NCBI GenBank assembly: GCA_023664185.1
Contig: JAMPGA010000001.1
Location: 503,246 to 557,755 of the forward strand
Length of the DNA: 54,510 nt
Direction: 5' to 3'
Source of the DNA: Muribaculaceae bacterium
GTDB taxonomy: Bacteria > Bacteroidota > Bacteroidia > Bacteroidales > Muribaculaceae
Positions 36,355 to 44,310 of the stretch are shown in pieces. The translations under genes and the position numbers were made by a program. Positions within the stretch are counted from its first letter, which is position 1, and every line of letters begins with the position of its first letter. The notes beneath the pieces were generated by a model. The model searched no databases. It worked only from the letters and a program-made list of their open reading frames with translations, and was not told the DNA's origin.

Positions 36355-36900
36355 ATGCGCGACATAATATTTCTCATCGGCTATATGGGGTGTGGCAAAA
36401 CCACCCTTGGCGAGGCGCTGGCCCGGAGGACCGGGGTTCGCTTCGTGGATCTCGACGATTATATCGAGGTCCGCGCCGGAATGAGCATCCGCGAGATTTT
36501 CGCCACGAAGGGTGAACCGGAGTTCAGGCGCATGGAGCGCGAGGCTCTTGCCGAGCTCTCTACCCCCGTCGCCCACACCACGATAGTGGCCTGTGGAGGT
36601 GGCACCCCATGTACGCCCGGTAATATGGAGTTGATGAACTCCGTTGGGCTCACCGTGTTTCTGCAGACGTCGGTCGAGCGGCTGGTGAGCCGTCTGGCCG
36701 TTGCTCGTGACCATCGTCCTCTTATAGCCCAGCTCACTGACCAGGAACTGCGCCTGTTTGTGGAGCACCAGCTGGAGGCCCGTATGCCTTTTTATGCAAA
36801 AGCCGCCGAGGTTTTCGACTCCACGCTGCTCGAGGATGAGGCGCAGGTGGATCAGACGTCGAGCAGCTTTATCAGACAATTTCTTGAATATCAACCGTAA
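36355..36900 (+). CDS. aroK: Shikimate kinase
   Basis: 181 residues from the ATG at 36355. Walker A IGYMGCGKTTLGEAL, the shikimate-binding DLDDYIE and GMSIREIFATKGEPEFRRMER, the GGGTP loop (CGGGTPCTP), and the lid RDHRPLI are present. It phosphorylates shikimate in aromatic amino acid synthesis. The longer frame to 36316 starts inside the promoter and is rejected. Confidence 0.95.
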   Translation: MRDIIFLIGYMGCGKTTLGEALARRTGVRFVDLDDYIEVRAGMSIREIFATKGEPEFRRMEREALAELSTPVAHTTIVACGGGTPCTPGNMELMNSVGLTVFLQTSVERLVSRLAVARDHRPLIAQLTDQELRLFVEHQLEARMPFYAKAAEVFDSTLLEDEAQVDQTSSSFIRQFLEYQP

Positions 36901-36911
36901 AGATACACCAC

Positions 36912-38096
36912 ATGCCGCTATCTACCCCCTTAGAACAGCCATGCGCCACCGAGACTTCGCGCCGGCGCCTCACCATCGGGTTGCCCAAATGTGACGATCC
37001 GGCTGAGCGACGCTTTCCACTCACCCCCGAGGGAGCCGCTCAGCTCATTGAGAGAGGGTTTGTGGTGAGAATGGAGGCCGATGCTGCGTCGGTGATACAT
37101 TATGCTGATCTGTCATACCAGAAACTGGGTGTTGAGGTGACATGCCGCGCCGAGGCTCTGGGGTGTGACATAGTGCTGTATCCGGCCACGCTCTCAGAGG
37201 CTGATGCCCGGCGCATGCGGCGCGGGGCCATGCTGCTCACGCTGGTGGAGTCGGCCTGTCGCAATCCACGCACACTGGCCGAGTTGCTCAGACGTCATGT
37301 CATCACCCTGGCGCTCGATCTGGTGGAGGATTGTCGGGGCAATACACCCTTTGCCGATATTCTGGCCGAGATAGACGGCCGGGCATCGGTGGCCATAGCC
37401 TCGTCGCTGCTGGCCGATGCCGTGAGAGGCAAGGGGATACTCTTGGGCGGTGTAGCCGGCATAGTGCCCTGCGAAGTGCTTATAGTAGGCTCGGGTATAG
37501 CGGCCTGTGCGGCAGCCCGTTCGGCCATGGGGCTGGGCGCCACGGTGAGGATGTTCGATAATGATGTCTACTCACTGCGGCGTGCATGGCAGGAGCTGGG
37601 CTCATGGGTCATCACCTCGTCGCTCCATCCGCGCACCCTGGCCAGTGCGCTGCGTTCGGCCGACGTGGTTGTGGCGACTCCCACCGCCGAGCCGTTTGCT
37701 CTGAACGCCGACACTGTGGCCACTATGAAAAAAGGTGTGCTGACCTTCGATCTTACTCCGAGCTCCGACGGGTCGGCGTTCCCCTCCATGACTCCTGTGG
37801 ATCTTGCCATGGCCTCGGCCATCGAGAGCTCGGCCCGGCTCAACAACCGTATCTGTTTCACCCACGCCGGTAGTGCTGTGGCACGTACGGCGGCCATGGC
37901 GCTGAGCAATACGCTGCTCACTTTCCTAAGCTCGCTTGCTTCCGACGATACTCACGGGTCTGCCTCCGGGCTTAAGCTCCCTCCGGGCATTCAGAAAGGT
38001 GCTCTGACATTTTTCGGCAAGGCCGTGCATCAGCGTGTGGCCGAGCTGCTGGGAGTAAGAATAGTGGATATAGCCATTTACCTGTCGTTGTCGTGA
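36912..38096 (+). CDS. Alanine dehydrogenase / transhydrogenase-alpha-like protein
   Basis: 394 residues. The N-terminal substrate domain keeps ERRFPLTPEGAAQL, including the Arg of the Ald family, and the Rossmann domain has LLGGVAGIVPCEVLIVGSGIAACAAA. However the segment around residue 100 reads DIVLYPATLSEADARRMRRG where alanine dehydrogenases have LKVKEP, and LLTLVES where they have FTFLHLA, so the catalytic Lys and His are absent. The protein may not oxidise alanine. It lies 11 bp after aroK and 1 bp before the RNase H gene. Confidence 0.75.
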   Translation: MPLSTPLEQPCATETSRRRLTIGLPKCDDPAERRFPLTPEGAAQLIERGFVVRMEADAASVIHYADLSYQKLGVEVTCRAEALGCDIVLYPATLSEADARRMRRGAMLLTLVESACRNPRTLAELLRRHVITLALDLVEDCRGNTPFADILAEIDGRASVAIASSLLADAVRGKGILLGGVAGIVPCEVLIVGSGIAACAAARSAMGLGATVRMFDNDVYSLRRAWQELGSWVITSSLHPRTLASALRSADVVVATPTAEPFALNADTVATMKKGVLTFDLTPSSDGSAFPSMTPVDLAMASAIESSARLNNRICFTHAGSAVARTAAMALSNTLLTFLSSLASDDTHGSASGLKLPPGIQKGALTFFGKAVHQRVAELLGVRIVDIAIYLSLS

Positions 38097-38097
38097 T

Positions 38098-38736
38098 ATG
38101 GGAAAGAAGTTTTATGTAGTCTGGGAAGGGAGAGCAACGGGCGTGTTTGACTCCTGGGAGGAGTGTAAAGAATATACCGAGAATTATCCCGGGGCGAAAT
38201 TCAAGGCCTATCCATCGCAAGAGGCAGCCGTGGCAGCCTTCAGAGGCGATCCGGCCGAGCAGATGGGCTTGCTGAAGTCAATAGCCTCATATACACCTCC
38301 GGTGGAGTCGTATGATGCATTTCCAGAGATACTGCAGGACTCTCTGGCAGTCGATGCCGCCTGCTCGCACAATCCCGGCCCGGTGGAATATCGCGGCGTG
38401 TGGGTGCGCACGGGTCAGACCATCTTTCATGCTGGTCCTTTTGAGAACGGCACCAATAATATAGGTGAATTTCTGGCGCTGGTGCATGGGTTAGCTCTTC
38501 TTAAGGCGCAGGGCCTGCACAACACACCTATATATACCGACTCGCGCACGGCGCGCTCGTGGGTTAGAAACCGCCAGGTGAAGACCACTCTGGAACGCAC
38601 ACCACAAAACGAACCACTGTTTGATATGATGGAACGTGCGCTGGCATGGCTCGATCGCAATACCTATGCCAATCCCATACTCGTGTGGAACACCCCAGCC
38701 TGGGGTGAAATCCCCGCAGACTTCGGAAGGAAATAA
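38098..38736 (+). CDS. Ribonuclease H with N-terminal viroplasmin domain
   Basis: 212 residues. Residues 3-47 are the viroplasmin/Caulimovirus-type RNA-binding domain (FYVVWEGRATGVFDSWEEC to FKAYPSQEAAVAAF). The RNase H fold follows with catalytic acids in SLAVDAACSHNPG, NNIGEFLALVHGL, IYTDSRTA and IPADFGRK. It removes RNA from RNA-DNA hybrids. The gene is followed by a strong terminator. Confidence 0.92.
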   Translation: MGKKFYVVWEGRATGVFDSWEECKEYTENYPGAKFKAYPSQEAAVAAFRGDPAEQMGLLKSIASYTPPVESYDAFPEILQDSLAVDAACSHNPGPVEYRGVWVRTGQTIFHAGPFENGTNNIGEFLALVHGLALLKAQGLHNTPIYTDSRTARSWVRNRQVKTTLERTPQNEPLFDMMERALAWLDRNTYANPILVWNTPAWGEIPADFGRK

Positions 38737-38743
38737 AAAAAAA

Positions 38744-38770
38744 GTTTCCGACCCCGTGTGGGGTGGAAAC
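38744..38770. terminator. Bidirectional terminator between rnh and rplT
   Basis: Stem GTTTCC-ACCCC/GGGGT-GGAAAC with loop GTGT; the left side has nine A and the right side has TTTT, so it can serve both converging units. Confidence 0.85.
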
Positions 38771-38795
38771 CTTTTATGGTGTTTTGTTGGGTTGA

Positions 38796-39146
38796 TTAGG
38801 CGTTTTTCACCTTCTCAACCACGGCCTTGAAGGCTGCGGGGTTGTTGAGGGCGAGGTCGGCGAGCACCTTGCGGTTGATCTCGATGCCGGCTTTGTGGAT
38901 GAGGCCCATGAGTTTGCTGTAGCTGAGGTCCTCGAGGCGTGCTGCGGCGTTGATACGCTGGATCCAGAGGGCGCGGAAGTTGCCCTTCTTGTCCTTGCGG
39001 TCGCGGTAGGCGTAGGTGAGACCTTTCTCCCAGGTGTTCTTGGCTACGGTCCATACGTTGCGGCGGCAGCCGAAGTAACCACGGGTGAGTTTGAGGATTT
39101 TTTTGCGGCGAGCCCTTGAGGCTACATGGTTTACTGATCTTGGCAT
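38796..39146 (-). CDS. rplT: 50S ribosomal protein L20
   Basis: 116 residues, strongly basic, with the L20 sequence [20 protein letters not shown] and [23 protein letters not shown]. It is the last gene of thrS-infC-rpmI-rplT. The 143-bp rpmI-rplT spacer is longer than usual and could hold an autoregulatory site, but I cannot assign one. Confidence 0.97.
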   Translation of the reverse strand: MPRSVNHVASRARRKKILKLTRGYFGCRRNVWTVAKNTWEKGLTYAYRDRKDKKGNFRALWIQRINAAARLEDLSYSKLMGLIHKAGIEINRKVLADLALNNPAAFKAVVEKVKNA

Positions 39147-39289
39147 TTTTTTAATTGTTTGTGGGTGTCAGCGGCGTCCCTCGCCTCGGAGGGTGTGGAG
39201 GGTGATGCGCTTAGGGCTGAGCATCCGGTTGAGACGAATTGAAATCTGCTTAGAGAGTTACTTGCGGTGATGTGAAGGGTTTTGATCCT

Positions 39290-39487
39290 TTACTTGATGG
39301 CGAGGAGCTCCTTAACGGCGCCCTTGTCGGCACGGCTCACCAGACCGAAGTGTGTGAGGTTGCGTTTCTGCTTTTTGGTCTTCTTGGTCAGGATGTGACT
39401 CTTGTAGGCATGTTTTCTCTTGATTTGTCCTGATCCGGTAAGGGCGAACCTCTTTTTGGCACCGGAATTAGTCTTAATCTTAGGCAT
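39290..39487 (-). CDS. rpmI: 50S ribosomal protein L35
   Basis: 65 residues with [20 protein letters not shown] and the basic [20 protein letters not shown] segment typical of L35. It lies 102 bp after infC and 143 bp before rplT. Confidence 0.97.
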   Translation of the reverse strand: MPKIKTNSGAKKRFALTGSGQIKRKHAYKSHILTKKTKKQKRNLTHFGLVSRADKGAVKELLAIK

Positions 39488-39589
39488 TTGTTTGATTGGG
39501 TTATGAAATTGATTTAATTCGTGGCCCGGCCGGGCGATCAGTTTGTGCGCCCGGCGCGGAGCTCTTGAGTGTTCGTTTGGGGAGGTGGG

Positions 39590-40183
39590 TTACTTCTTCT
39601 TGGGTGAGAGCATGATGGTCATGCGCTTACCCTCGAGGAGGGGCATCTGGTCAACCTTGCCATACTCTTCAAGGTCGTTGGCAAAACGCAGCAGGAGCAC
39701 TTCGCCCTGCTCTTTGAAGAGGATGGAGCGTCCTTTGAAGAAGACGTAGGCTTTTACCTTTGCACCTTCCTGCAGGAAGCCTATGGCGTGCTTGAGCTTG
39801 AAGTTGTAGTCGTGGTCGTCGGTCTGGGGGCCGAAACGGATCTCCTTAACCACTACTTTCACCGACTTGGCCTTCTGTTCCTTCTGGCGTTTTTTTTGCT
39901 GGTAGAGGAACTTCTGGTAGTCAAGTATTTTGCACACCGGGGGCTCGGCGGTGGGAGAGATCTCGACCAGGTCGAGCTCCTGCTCCTGAGCCATTCTCAA
40001 CGCCTCCTGTATGGAGTAAATGCCGGCTTCGACGTTGTCGCCCACCAGACGCACTTCGCGGGCACGTATGCGCTCGTTTGTGGCGTGGGGATCTTTGTCA
40101 CGTGGATTTGCGACGATGGGTCGGCGGGGTCCGTTGGCGCCTGCGGGGCGCGGAGGACGGGGGTGGAAGGGTTTTTTCTCCAT
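39590..40183 (-). CDS. infC: Translation initiation factor IF-3
   Basis: 197 residues with an ATG start, a Pro/Arg-rich N-terminal extension ([16 protein letters not shown]), then the IF3 N domain ([19 protein letters not shown]), the linker ([13 protein letters not shown]), and the C domain ending [12 protein letters not shown]. It binds the 30S subunit and checks the start codon. It starts 23 bp after thrS. Confidence 0.96.
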   Translation of the reverse strand: MEKKPFHPRPPRPAGANGPRRPIVANPRDKDPHATNERIRAREVRLVGDNVEAGIYSIQEALRMAQEQELDLVEISPTAEPPVCKILDYQKFLYQQKKRQKEQKAKSVKVVVKEIRFGPQTDDHDYNFKLKHAIGFLQEGAKVKAYVFFKGRSILFKEQGEVLLLRFANDLEEYGKVDQMPLLEGKRMTIMLSPKKK

Positions 40184-40206
40184 TCAGAGGGTGTTGGGTT
40201 GTTTTA

Positions 40207-42150
40207 TCAGTGGTTGATCATTTCATTGACCTCTTTGGTCAATTCGGCTGCAAAGTTAGCAATTTTCATCGAACCTTTGTCACCTTCGCCCTGTTTTCTT
40301 ACAGAAACTTCGCCATTTTCAGCCTCTTTTTCACCGACAATGAGCATGTAGGGTATTCTTTTGAGCTCGTTGTCGCGGATTTTGCGGCCTATTTTTTCGT
40401 TGCGGTCGTCGATGCTGACGCGTATGTCGGCGGCTTCGAGTTCGCGGGCTACGGTGTAGGCATATTCGTTGAATTTCTCGGATATCGGCAGTATCACCAC
40501 CTGCTCGGGGGCGAGCCAGAGGGGGAAGCGTCCGGCGGTGTGCTCGAGCAGCACGGCCACAAATCGCTCCATCGAGCCGAAGGGGGCGCGGTGGATCATG
40601 ACGGGACGGTGCTTCTGGTTGTCTGATCCGGTGTATTCCAGCTGGAAACGCTCGGGCAGGTTGTAGTCCACCTGGATTGTGCCCAGCTGCCAGCGACGAC
40701 CCAGTGCGTCTTTCACCATGAAGTCGAGCTTGGGTCCGTAGAAGGCTGCCTCGCCCAGTTCGGTGCGGGCTTTGAGACCTTTCTCGGCACAGGCGTCGAT
40801 GATAGCCTGCTCGGCCAGGTGCCAGTTTTGGTCAGAGCCGATATATTTTTCCTTATGCTCGGGGTCGCGCAGGGATATCTGTGCTTCGAAGTTCTGGAAG
40901 TCGAGAGCCTTGAAGATGTAGAAGATGATGTCCATCACCTTGAGGAACTCGTCTTTGATCTGGTCGGGGGCGCAGTAGATGTGGGCGTCGTCCTGCGTGA
41001 AACCGCGTACGCGTGTCAGTCCGTGGAGCTCGCCGCTCTGCTCGTAGCGATACACAGTGCCAAACTCGGCTAGGCGCAGGGGCAGGTCGCGGTATGAGCG
41101 AGGCAGAGCGCGGAATATCTCGCAGTGGTGGGGGCAGTTCATGGGCTTGAGCAGATATTCCTCGCCCTCCTCGGGGGTGTGGATGGGCTGGAATGAGTCC
41201 TTGCCATATTTGGCGTAGTGGCCCGAGGTGACATAGAGGTTCTTGTTGCCTATGTGGGGAGTGATGACCTGCTGGTAGCCATAGCGGCGCTGGATCTTGC
41301 GCAGGAACTGCTCCAGACGGTCGCGCAGGGCAGCGCCTTTGGGGAGCCAAAGGGGCAGGCCGGCGCCAACGTTCTGCGAGAAGGCAAAGAGCTCCATCTC
41401 GCGTCCCAGCTTGCGGTGGTCGCGCTTCTTGGCTTCTTCGATGAGGGCCAGATACTCGTCAAGCATCTTCTTTTTGGGGAATGTGATGCCATAGACTCTG
41501 ACGAGCTGGTTGCGCTTCTCGTCGCCACGCCAGTAGGCACCGGCGAGCGATGTTATCTTTACGGCCTTGATGGGCGCGGTGTCGGGGATGTGCGGGCCGC
41601 GGCAGAGGTCGGTGAAGTTGCCCTGTGTATATGTGGTGATGTGGCCGTCCTCGAGTTCGGAGATGAGCTCGCATTTATATTCTTCGCCACGATCGCCGAA
41701 GAGCTTGAGGGCATCGGCTTTCGAGATGTCGGCGCGCACGATGGCCTGCTTTTCGCGAGCCAGATCGAGCATCTTCTTTTCGATCTTCTCAAAGTCGGCG
41801 GCTGTGATGGTGTGGCCGGCCGGGTCGATGTCGTAGTAAAAACCGTTTTCAATGGCCGGGCCGATGCCGAATTTTACGCCGGGATATAGCTCCTGGAGAG
41901 CCTCGGCGAGGAGGTGGGCCGATGAGTGCCAGAAGGCATGCTTACCTTCGGGGTCCTCCCACTTGTGGAGACGGATTGATGCGTCGGCGTTGATGGGGCG
42001 GCTGAGATCCCACTCCTGGCCGTCGACAGTGGCGGCAAGGACATCGCGTGCGAGCTGCGACGAGAGGCTCTCGGCTATCTGCAGAGGGGTGATACCGCTC
42101 TCAAATTCTTTTATCCCGCCGTCGGGAAATGTAATCTTGATGGTTGACAT
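40207..42150 (-). CDS. thrS: Threonyl-tRNA synthetase
   Basis: 647 residues. The N-terminal TGS domain ([23 protein letters not shown]) and the editing domain ([24 protein letters not shown]) are followed by the class II core with [10 protein letters not shown] (zinc Cys and His), [26 protein letters not shown] and the APFGSMERF motif 3. The anticodon-binding domain ends the protein. It is first of the thrS-infC-rpmI-rplT operon. Confidence 0.98.
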   Translation of the reverse strand: MSTIKITFPDGGIKEFESGITPLQIAESLSSQLARDVLAATVDGQEWDLSRPINADASIRLHKWEDPEGKHAFWHSSAHLLAEALQELYPGVKFGIGPAIENGFYYDIDPAGHTITAADFEKIEKKMLDLAREKQAIVRADISKADALKLFGDRGEEYKCELISELEDGHITTYTQGNFTDLCRGPHIPDTAPIKAVKITSLAGAYWRGDEKRNQLVRVYGITFPKKKMLDEYLALIEEAKKRDHRKLGREMELFAFSQNVGAGLPLWLPKGAALRDRLEQFLRKIQRRYGYQQVITPHIGNKNLYVTSGHYAKYGKDSFQPIHTPEEGEEYLLKPMNCPHHCEIFRALPRSYRDLPLRLAEFGTVYRYEQSGELHGLTRVRGFTQDDAHIYCAPDQIKDEFLKVMDIIFYIFKALDFQNFEAQISLRDPEHKEKYIGSDQNWHLAEQAIIDACAEKGLKARTELGEAAFYGPKLDFMVKDALGRRWQLGTIQVDYNLPERFQLEYTGSDNQKHRPVMIHRAPFGSMERFVAVLLEHTAGRFPLWLAPEQVVILPISEKFNEYAYTVARELEAADIRVSIDDRNEKIGRKIRDNELKRIPYMLIVGEKEAENGEVSVRKQGEGDKGSMKIANFAAELTKEVNEMINH

Positions 42151-42187
42151 TGTTTATTTCGTTTATGCAGGGAGCCATACAAACGAC

Positions 42188-42206
42188 CCCCTTGAGTTTC
42201 AAGGGG
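42188..42206 (-). promoter_or_regulatory. Hairpin at the 5' end of the thrS transcript
   Basis: A perfect 8-bp stem CCCCTTGA/TCAAGGGG with a 3-nt loop. The predicted start lies within or at the edge of this stem, so the mRNA would begin with a hairpin. Confidence 0.6.
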
Positions 42207-42207
42207 A

Positions 42208-42239
42208 CAAAGGTACAAAAAATATCGTGAATATGCAAA
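42208..42239 (-). promoter_or_regulatory. Promoter of thrS
   Basis: On the minus strand TTTG (42239-42236), 20 bp, TACCTTTG (42215-42208). It is divergent from the ncRNA promoter. Confidence 0.8.
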
Positions 42240-42254
42240 AAATGCGATTCCTGT

Positions 42255-42286
42255 GTTGCATAGTCTGGAAATATTGTTTACATTTG
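42255..42286 (+). promoter_or_regulatory. Promoter of the structured RNA
   Basis: GTTG ending at 42258, 20 bp, TACATTTG at 42279-42286. The start would be near 42290. Confidence 0.75.
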
Positions 42287-42289
42287 TAG

Positions 42290-42540
42290 CATGATTCGAA
42301 AGCGAATTGCTACATACTTTTTAGTTTAGAATGGCAACTGGCTGATGGCCAGTCCGCTGAATTTCAAGTAATCGATAATGGCAGCCCGAGCTGTGTCCTT
42401 ACATCGGGAGTATAGCCATGTGCGAACATTGAAATTCTTGAGCGGATCATCCGGAGGAGAGACTCCGGATTCTAAACGTTATCGATTGCCTCACCACAAT
42501 GTCTGATCCGCAGTGGTTGCAGCAGTCGATTGTTTTTTTA
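42290..42540 (+). ncRNA. Candidate structured non-coding RNA
   Basis: The region begins just after a consensus promoter and ends with seven T at 42532-42538. It contains no good ORF. Local helices: ATTCG/CGAAT (42294/42303), ACTGGC/GCCAGT (42337/42348), CCCGA/TCGGG with ATGGC/GCCAT around it (about 42377-42419), and ATCCGGAG/CTCCGGAT (about 42448-42470). A long-range helix joins TCCGCT and TTTCAA (42353-42367) with TTGAAA and AGCGGA (42429-42446). Two other helices compete with it: AATCGATAA/TTATCGATT (42370/42479) and GCGGATCA/TGATCCGC (42442/42504). Size and placement by a promoter and T-run recall the Bacteroidales-1/6S-like RNAs, but that match is only from memory. It could also be a leader of the next gene. 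Confidence 0.65.
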
Positions 42541-42559
42541 TTTCTAAACTTAAAGTATT

Positions 42560-43156
42560 ATGAATCAGAAATCAGAGATCAGATCTTTCCTCTCCATGCG
42601 TGCCATCGCGTCAAAGGCACGCGTCGCAGCAGTGTCGGCCGCAATTGCAAGAAACAGCAAGAGAAAAAAAGAGGACGACTCACACTGCAAGAGCCGTAAG
42701 GCTCAGCGCCCCAAAAAGGCGGACACGCGCCCGGAGATAGACCGGGAGATAGACTCGATAGTCAGTGCTCTGACGTCGAGTGTGTCAGAAAGCAATGTGG
42801 TGGAAGTAGAAAGGACTGCTGAGGGCACAGCATGTAAGGCTCGGGTGAGCATCTACAAACGTGATGAGCGTGTCCAACAACGCATTGAGGAGGCCGCCTA
42901 CCGAGAGGCTCTGTCGCGTGGAGTTGACCGGCGCAATCTCACCAAGCCCTTCAGGGCAAAGCCGACAGTGATGTATGCATTCTATCCGTTTGCTACAGAC
43001 AGCACCCGCCTGGGCTCTGTGGCAGTGTATGGCAATGATGCCTCCGTATGCCAGAGTGCCATAGCAAAGCGCGGCCATCTGTTCGGCCATATAATAGCCT
43101 CGGCCACAGTCGAGGTGAGCATACGCCCATTCGTCGATGTCAAGTTCAAGCGATGA
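42560..43156 (+). CDS. Basic protein of unknown function
   Basis: 198 residues. The first 60 are Arg/Lys/Ser-rich (SMRAIASKARVAAVSAAIAR, KRKKEDD, RKAQRPKKADTRPE) and look disordered. Residues about 60-198 have alternating strands and helices (VVEVERTAEGTACKARVSIY, RVQQRIEEAAYREALSRGV, YAFYPFATDSTRLGSVAVYG, HIIASATVEVSIRPFVDVKF). I do not recognise it. It begins 20 nt after the T-run of the structured RNA, so its expression might depend on read-through. The palindromic repeat follows it after 12 bp. Confidence 0.65.
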   Translation: MNQKSEIRSFLSMRAIASKARVAAVSAAIARNSKRKKEDDSHCKSRKAQRPKKADTRPEIDREIDSIVSALTSSVSESNVVEVERTAEGTACKARVSIYKRDERVQQRIEEAAYREALSRGVDRRNLTKPFRAKPTVMYAFYPFATDSTRLGSVAVYGNDASVCQSAIAKRGHLFGHIIASATVEVSIRPFVDVKFKR

Positions 43157-43168
43157 GGATATTGTAAG

Positions 43169-43333
43169 AGCCTGTCCCATAATATATGTTAACGCTGAGG
43201 CGGTCTCGCATCTCTCGGGTGATTTTGGCGATGGAGCTCGGTCACAATGCCACAGCATTGCTCCCTCACGCCACCTCTAAAATTCTTCCGAGATATGCGA
43301 CCTCAGCGGTTAACATATATTATGGGACAGGCT
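43169..43333. mobile_element. Palindromic MITE-like element
   Basis: A 165-bp element whose first 32 bp (AGCCTGTCCCATAATATA... to GCTGAGG, 43169-43200) are repeated inverted at 43301-43333 with one extra G. The inverted repeat continues inward (CTCGCATCTCTCGG against CCGAGATATGCGA). No ORF of its own and no clear target duplication are seen. It sits next to the terminator of the nucleoside phosphorylase gene. Confidence 0.7.
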
Positions 43334-43336
43334 TTA

Positions 43337-43371
43337 AAGGGCGCACGGTGCTTTGTGCATCGCGCGCCCTT
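43337..43371 (-). terminator. Terminator of the nucleoside phosphorylase operon
   Basis: AAGGGCGC (43337-43344) pairs with GCGCCCTT (43364-43371), with an inner CGGTGC/GCATCG helix. On the minus strand it is followed by TTTAAAG. Confidence 0.7.
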
Positions 43372-43402
43372 GCTGGTTTTATATACCTATTTATAATATG
43401 TA

Positions 43403-44275
43403 TTATATGCGGTCGAGGACGGTGCCGATCAGATCGCAGACGGCTGTCTTATAGTTGGGGTTGGCCTCGGTGTTCATGCGGTTGGCTATGATGGAGCACA
43501 CTGTCATGGCGCGGTGACCCATTAGGCGTCCCAGGCCCTGGAGCGGGGCAGATTCCATTTCGTAGTTGGTGACCTTACGGCCGTTGTGGCGGAAGTGTTC
43601 GATGCGCTCGTTGAGGTCGGGGTTGGCCAGCGGGAGGCGCAGCTTGCGACCCTGCGGGCCGTAGAAGCCGACGGCTGAGATGGTGATACCACGCACCATG
43701 TCGTCGCGTCCGATGAGATCGACCAGTTCGGGATCAGCATCCACCACATATGGTTTGGCCCAAAGGGGATTCCAGCCCACGCTGTCGCAGAAATCGCGCT
43801 CAAAGCCGAGATCGGCCACTTCGTTGCGTCCGGCATAGTAGTTGAGCACACCGTCAAATCCAATTGACTTGGATGCTATGACGGGTGTGCCCAGACGCAG
43901 TTCGGGCTGAAGGGCTCCGGAGGTGCCTATGCGCACCAGTGTGAGGCGGCGTTTGTGGTCTTTCACCTCGCGGGTCTTGAAGTCGATGTTGGCCAGAGCG
44001 TCGAGCTCGTTGATCACGATGTCTATATTGTCGGGGCCTATGCCGTGAGAAAGACACATGATGGGCTTGCCCTGATATGTGCCTCCGATGGTGTGGAATT
44101 CGCGTGAGGAGACCTCAAAGTCAGTGGTGTCGAAGAAGGATGCCACCATATTTACTCGCCCGGGGTCGCCCACGAGGATTACGCGGTCGGTGAGCTGGTC
44201 GGGGCGCAGATGCAGATGGAATACTGAGCCGTCAGGGTTGATGATGAGCTCGGAGTCGGGAATAATCTCTTTCAT
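43403..44275 (-). CDS. Nucleoside (uridine-type) phosphorylase
   Basis: 290 residues from the ATG at 44275 (another ATG at 44287 adds four). PNP/UDP family 1 motifs: VILVGDPGRVNMVASFF, FHTIGGTYQGKPIMCLSHGIG, LVRIGTSGALQPEL and TNYEMESAPLQGLGRLMG. It would split nucleosides with phosphate for salvage. Substrate preference is unknown. It is last of the acyl-CoA ligase - thioesterase - dprA - phosphorylase run. Confidence 0.92.
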   Translation of the reverse strand: MKEIIPDSELIINPDGSVFHLHLRPDQLTDRVILVGDPGRVNMVASFFDTTDFEVSSREFHTIGGTYQGKPIMCLSHGIGPDNIDIVINELDALANIDFKTREVKDHKRRLTLVRIGTSGALQPELRLGTPVIASKSIGFDGVLNYYAGRNEVADLGFERDFCDSVGWNPLWAKPYVVDADPELVDLIGRDDMVRGITISAVGFYGPQGRKLRLPLANPDLNERIEHFRHNGRKVTNYEMESAPLQGLGRLMGHRAMTVCSIIANRMNTEANPNYKTAVCDLIGTVLDRI

Positions 44276-44310
44276 ATCTGGAAGCATTTAGGTTGTAACT
44301 GTCAGTTTGA

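Noticed and set aside
36262..36894. Minus-strand open frame of 210 codons over aroK
   Set aside because: It is antisense to the shikimate kinase, which has all its motifs on the plus strand.
42293..42540. tmRNA or RNase P RNA
   Set aside because: No tRNA-like acceptor end, no tag reading frame and no P4-like conserved core were seen, and the length is too short.
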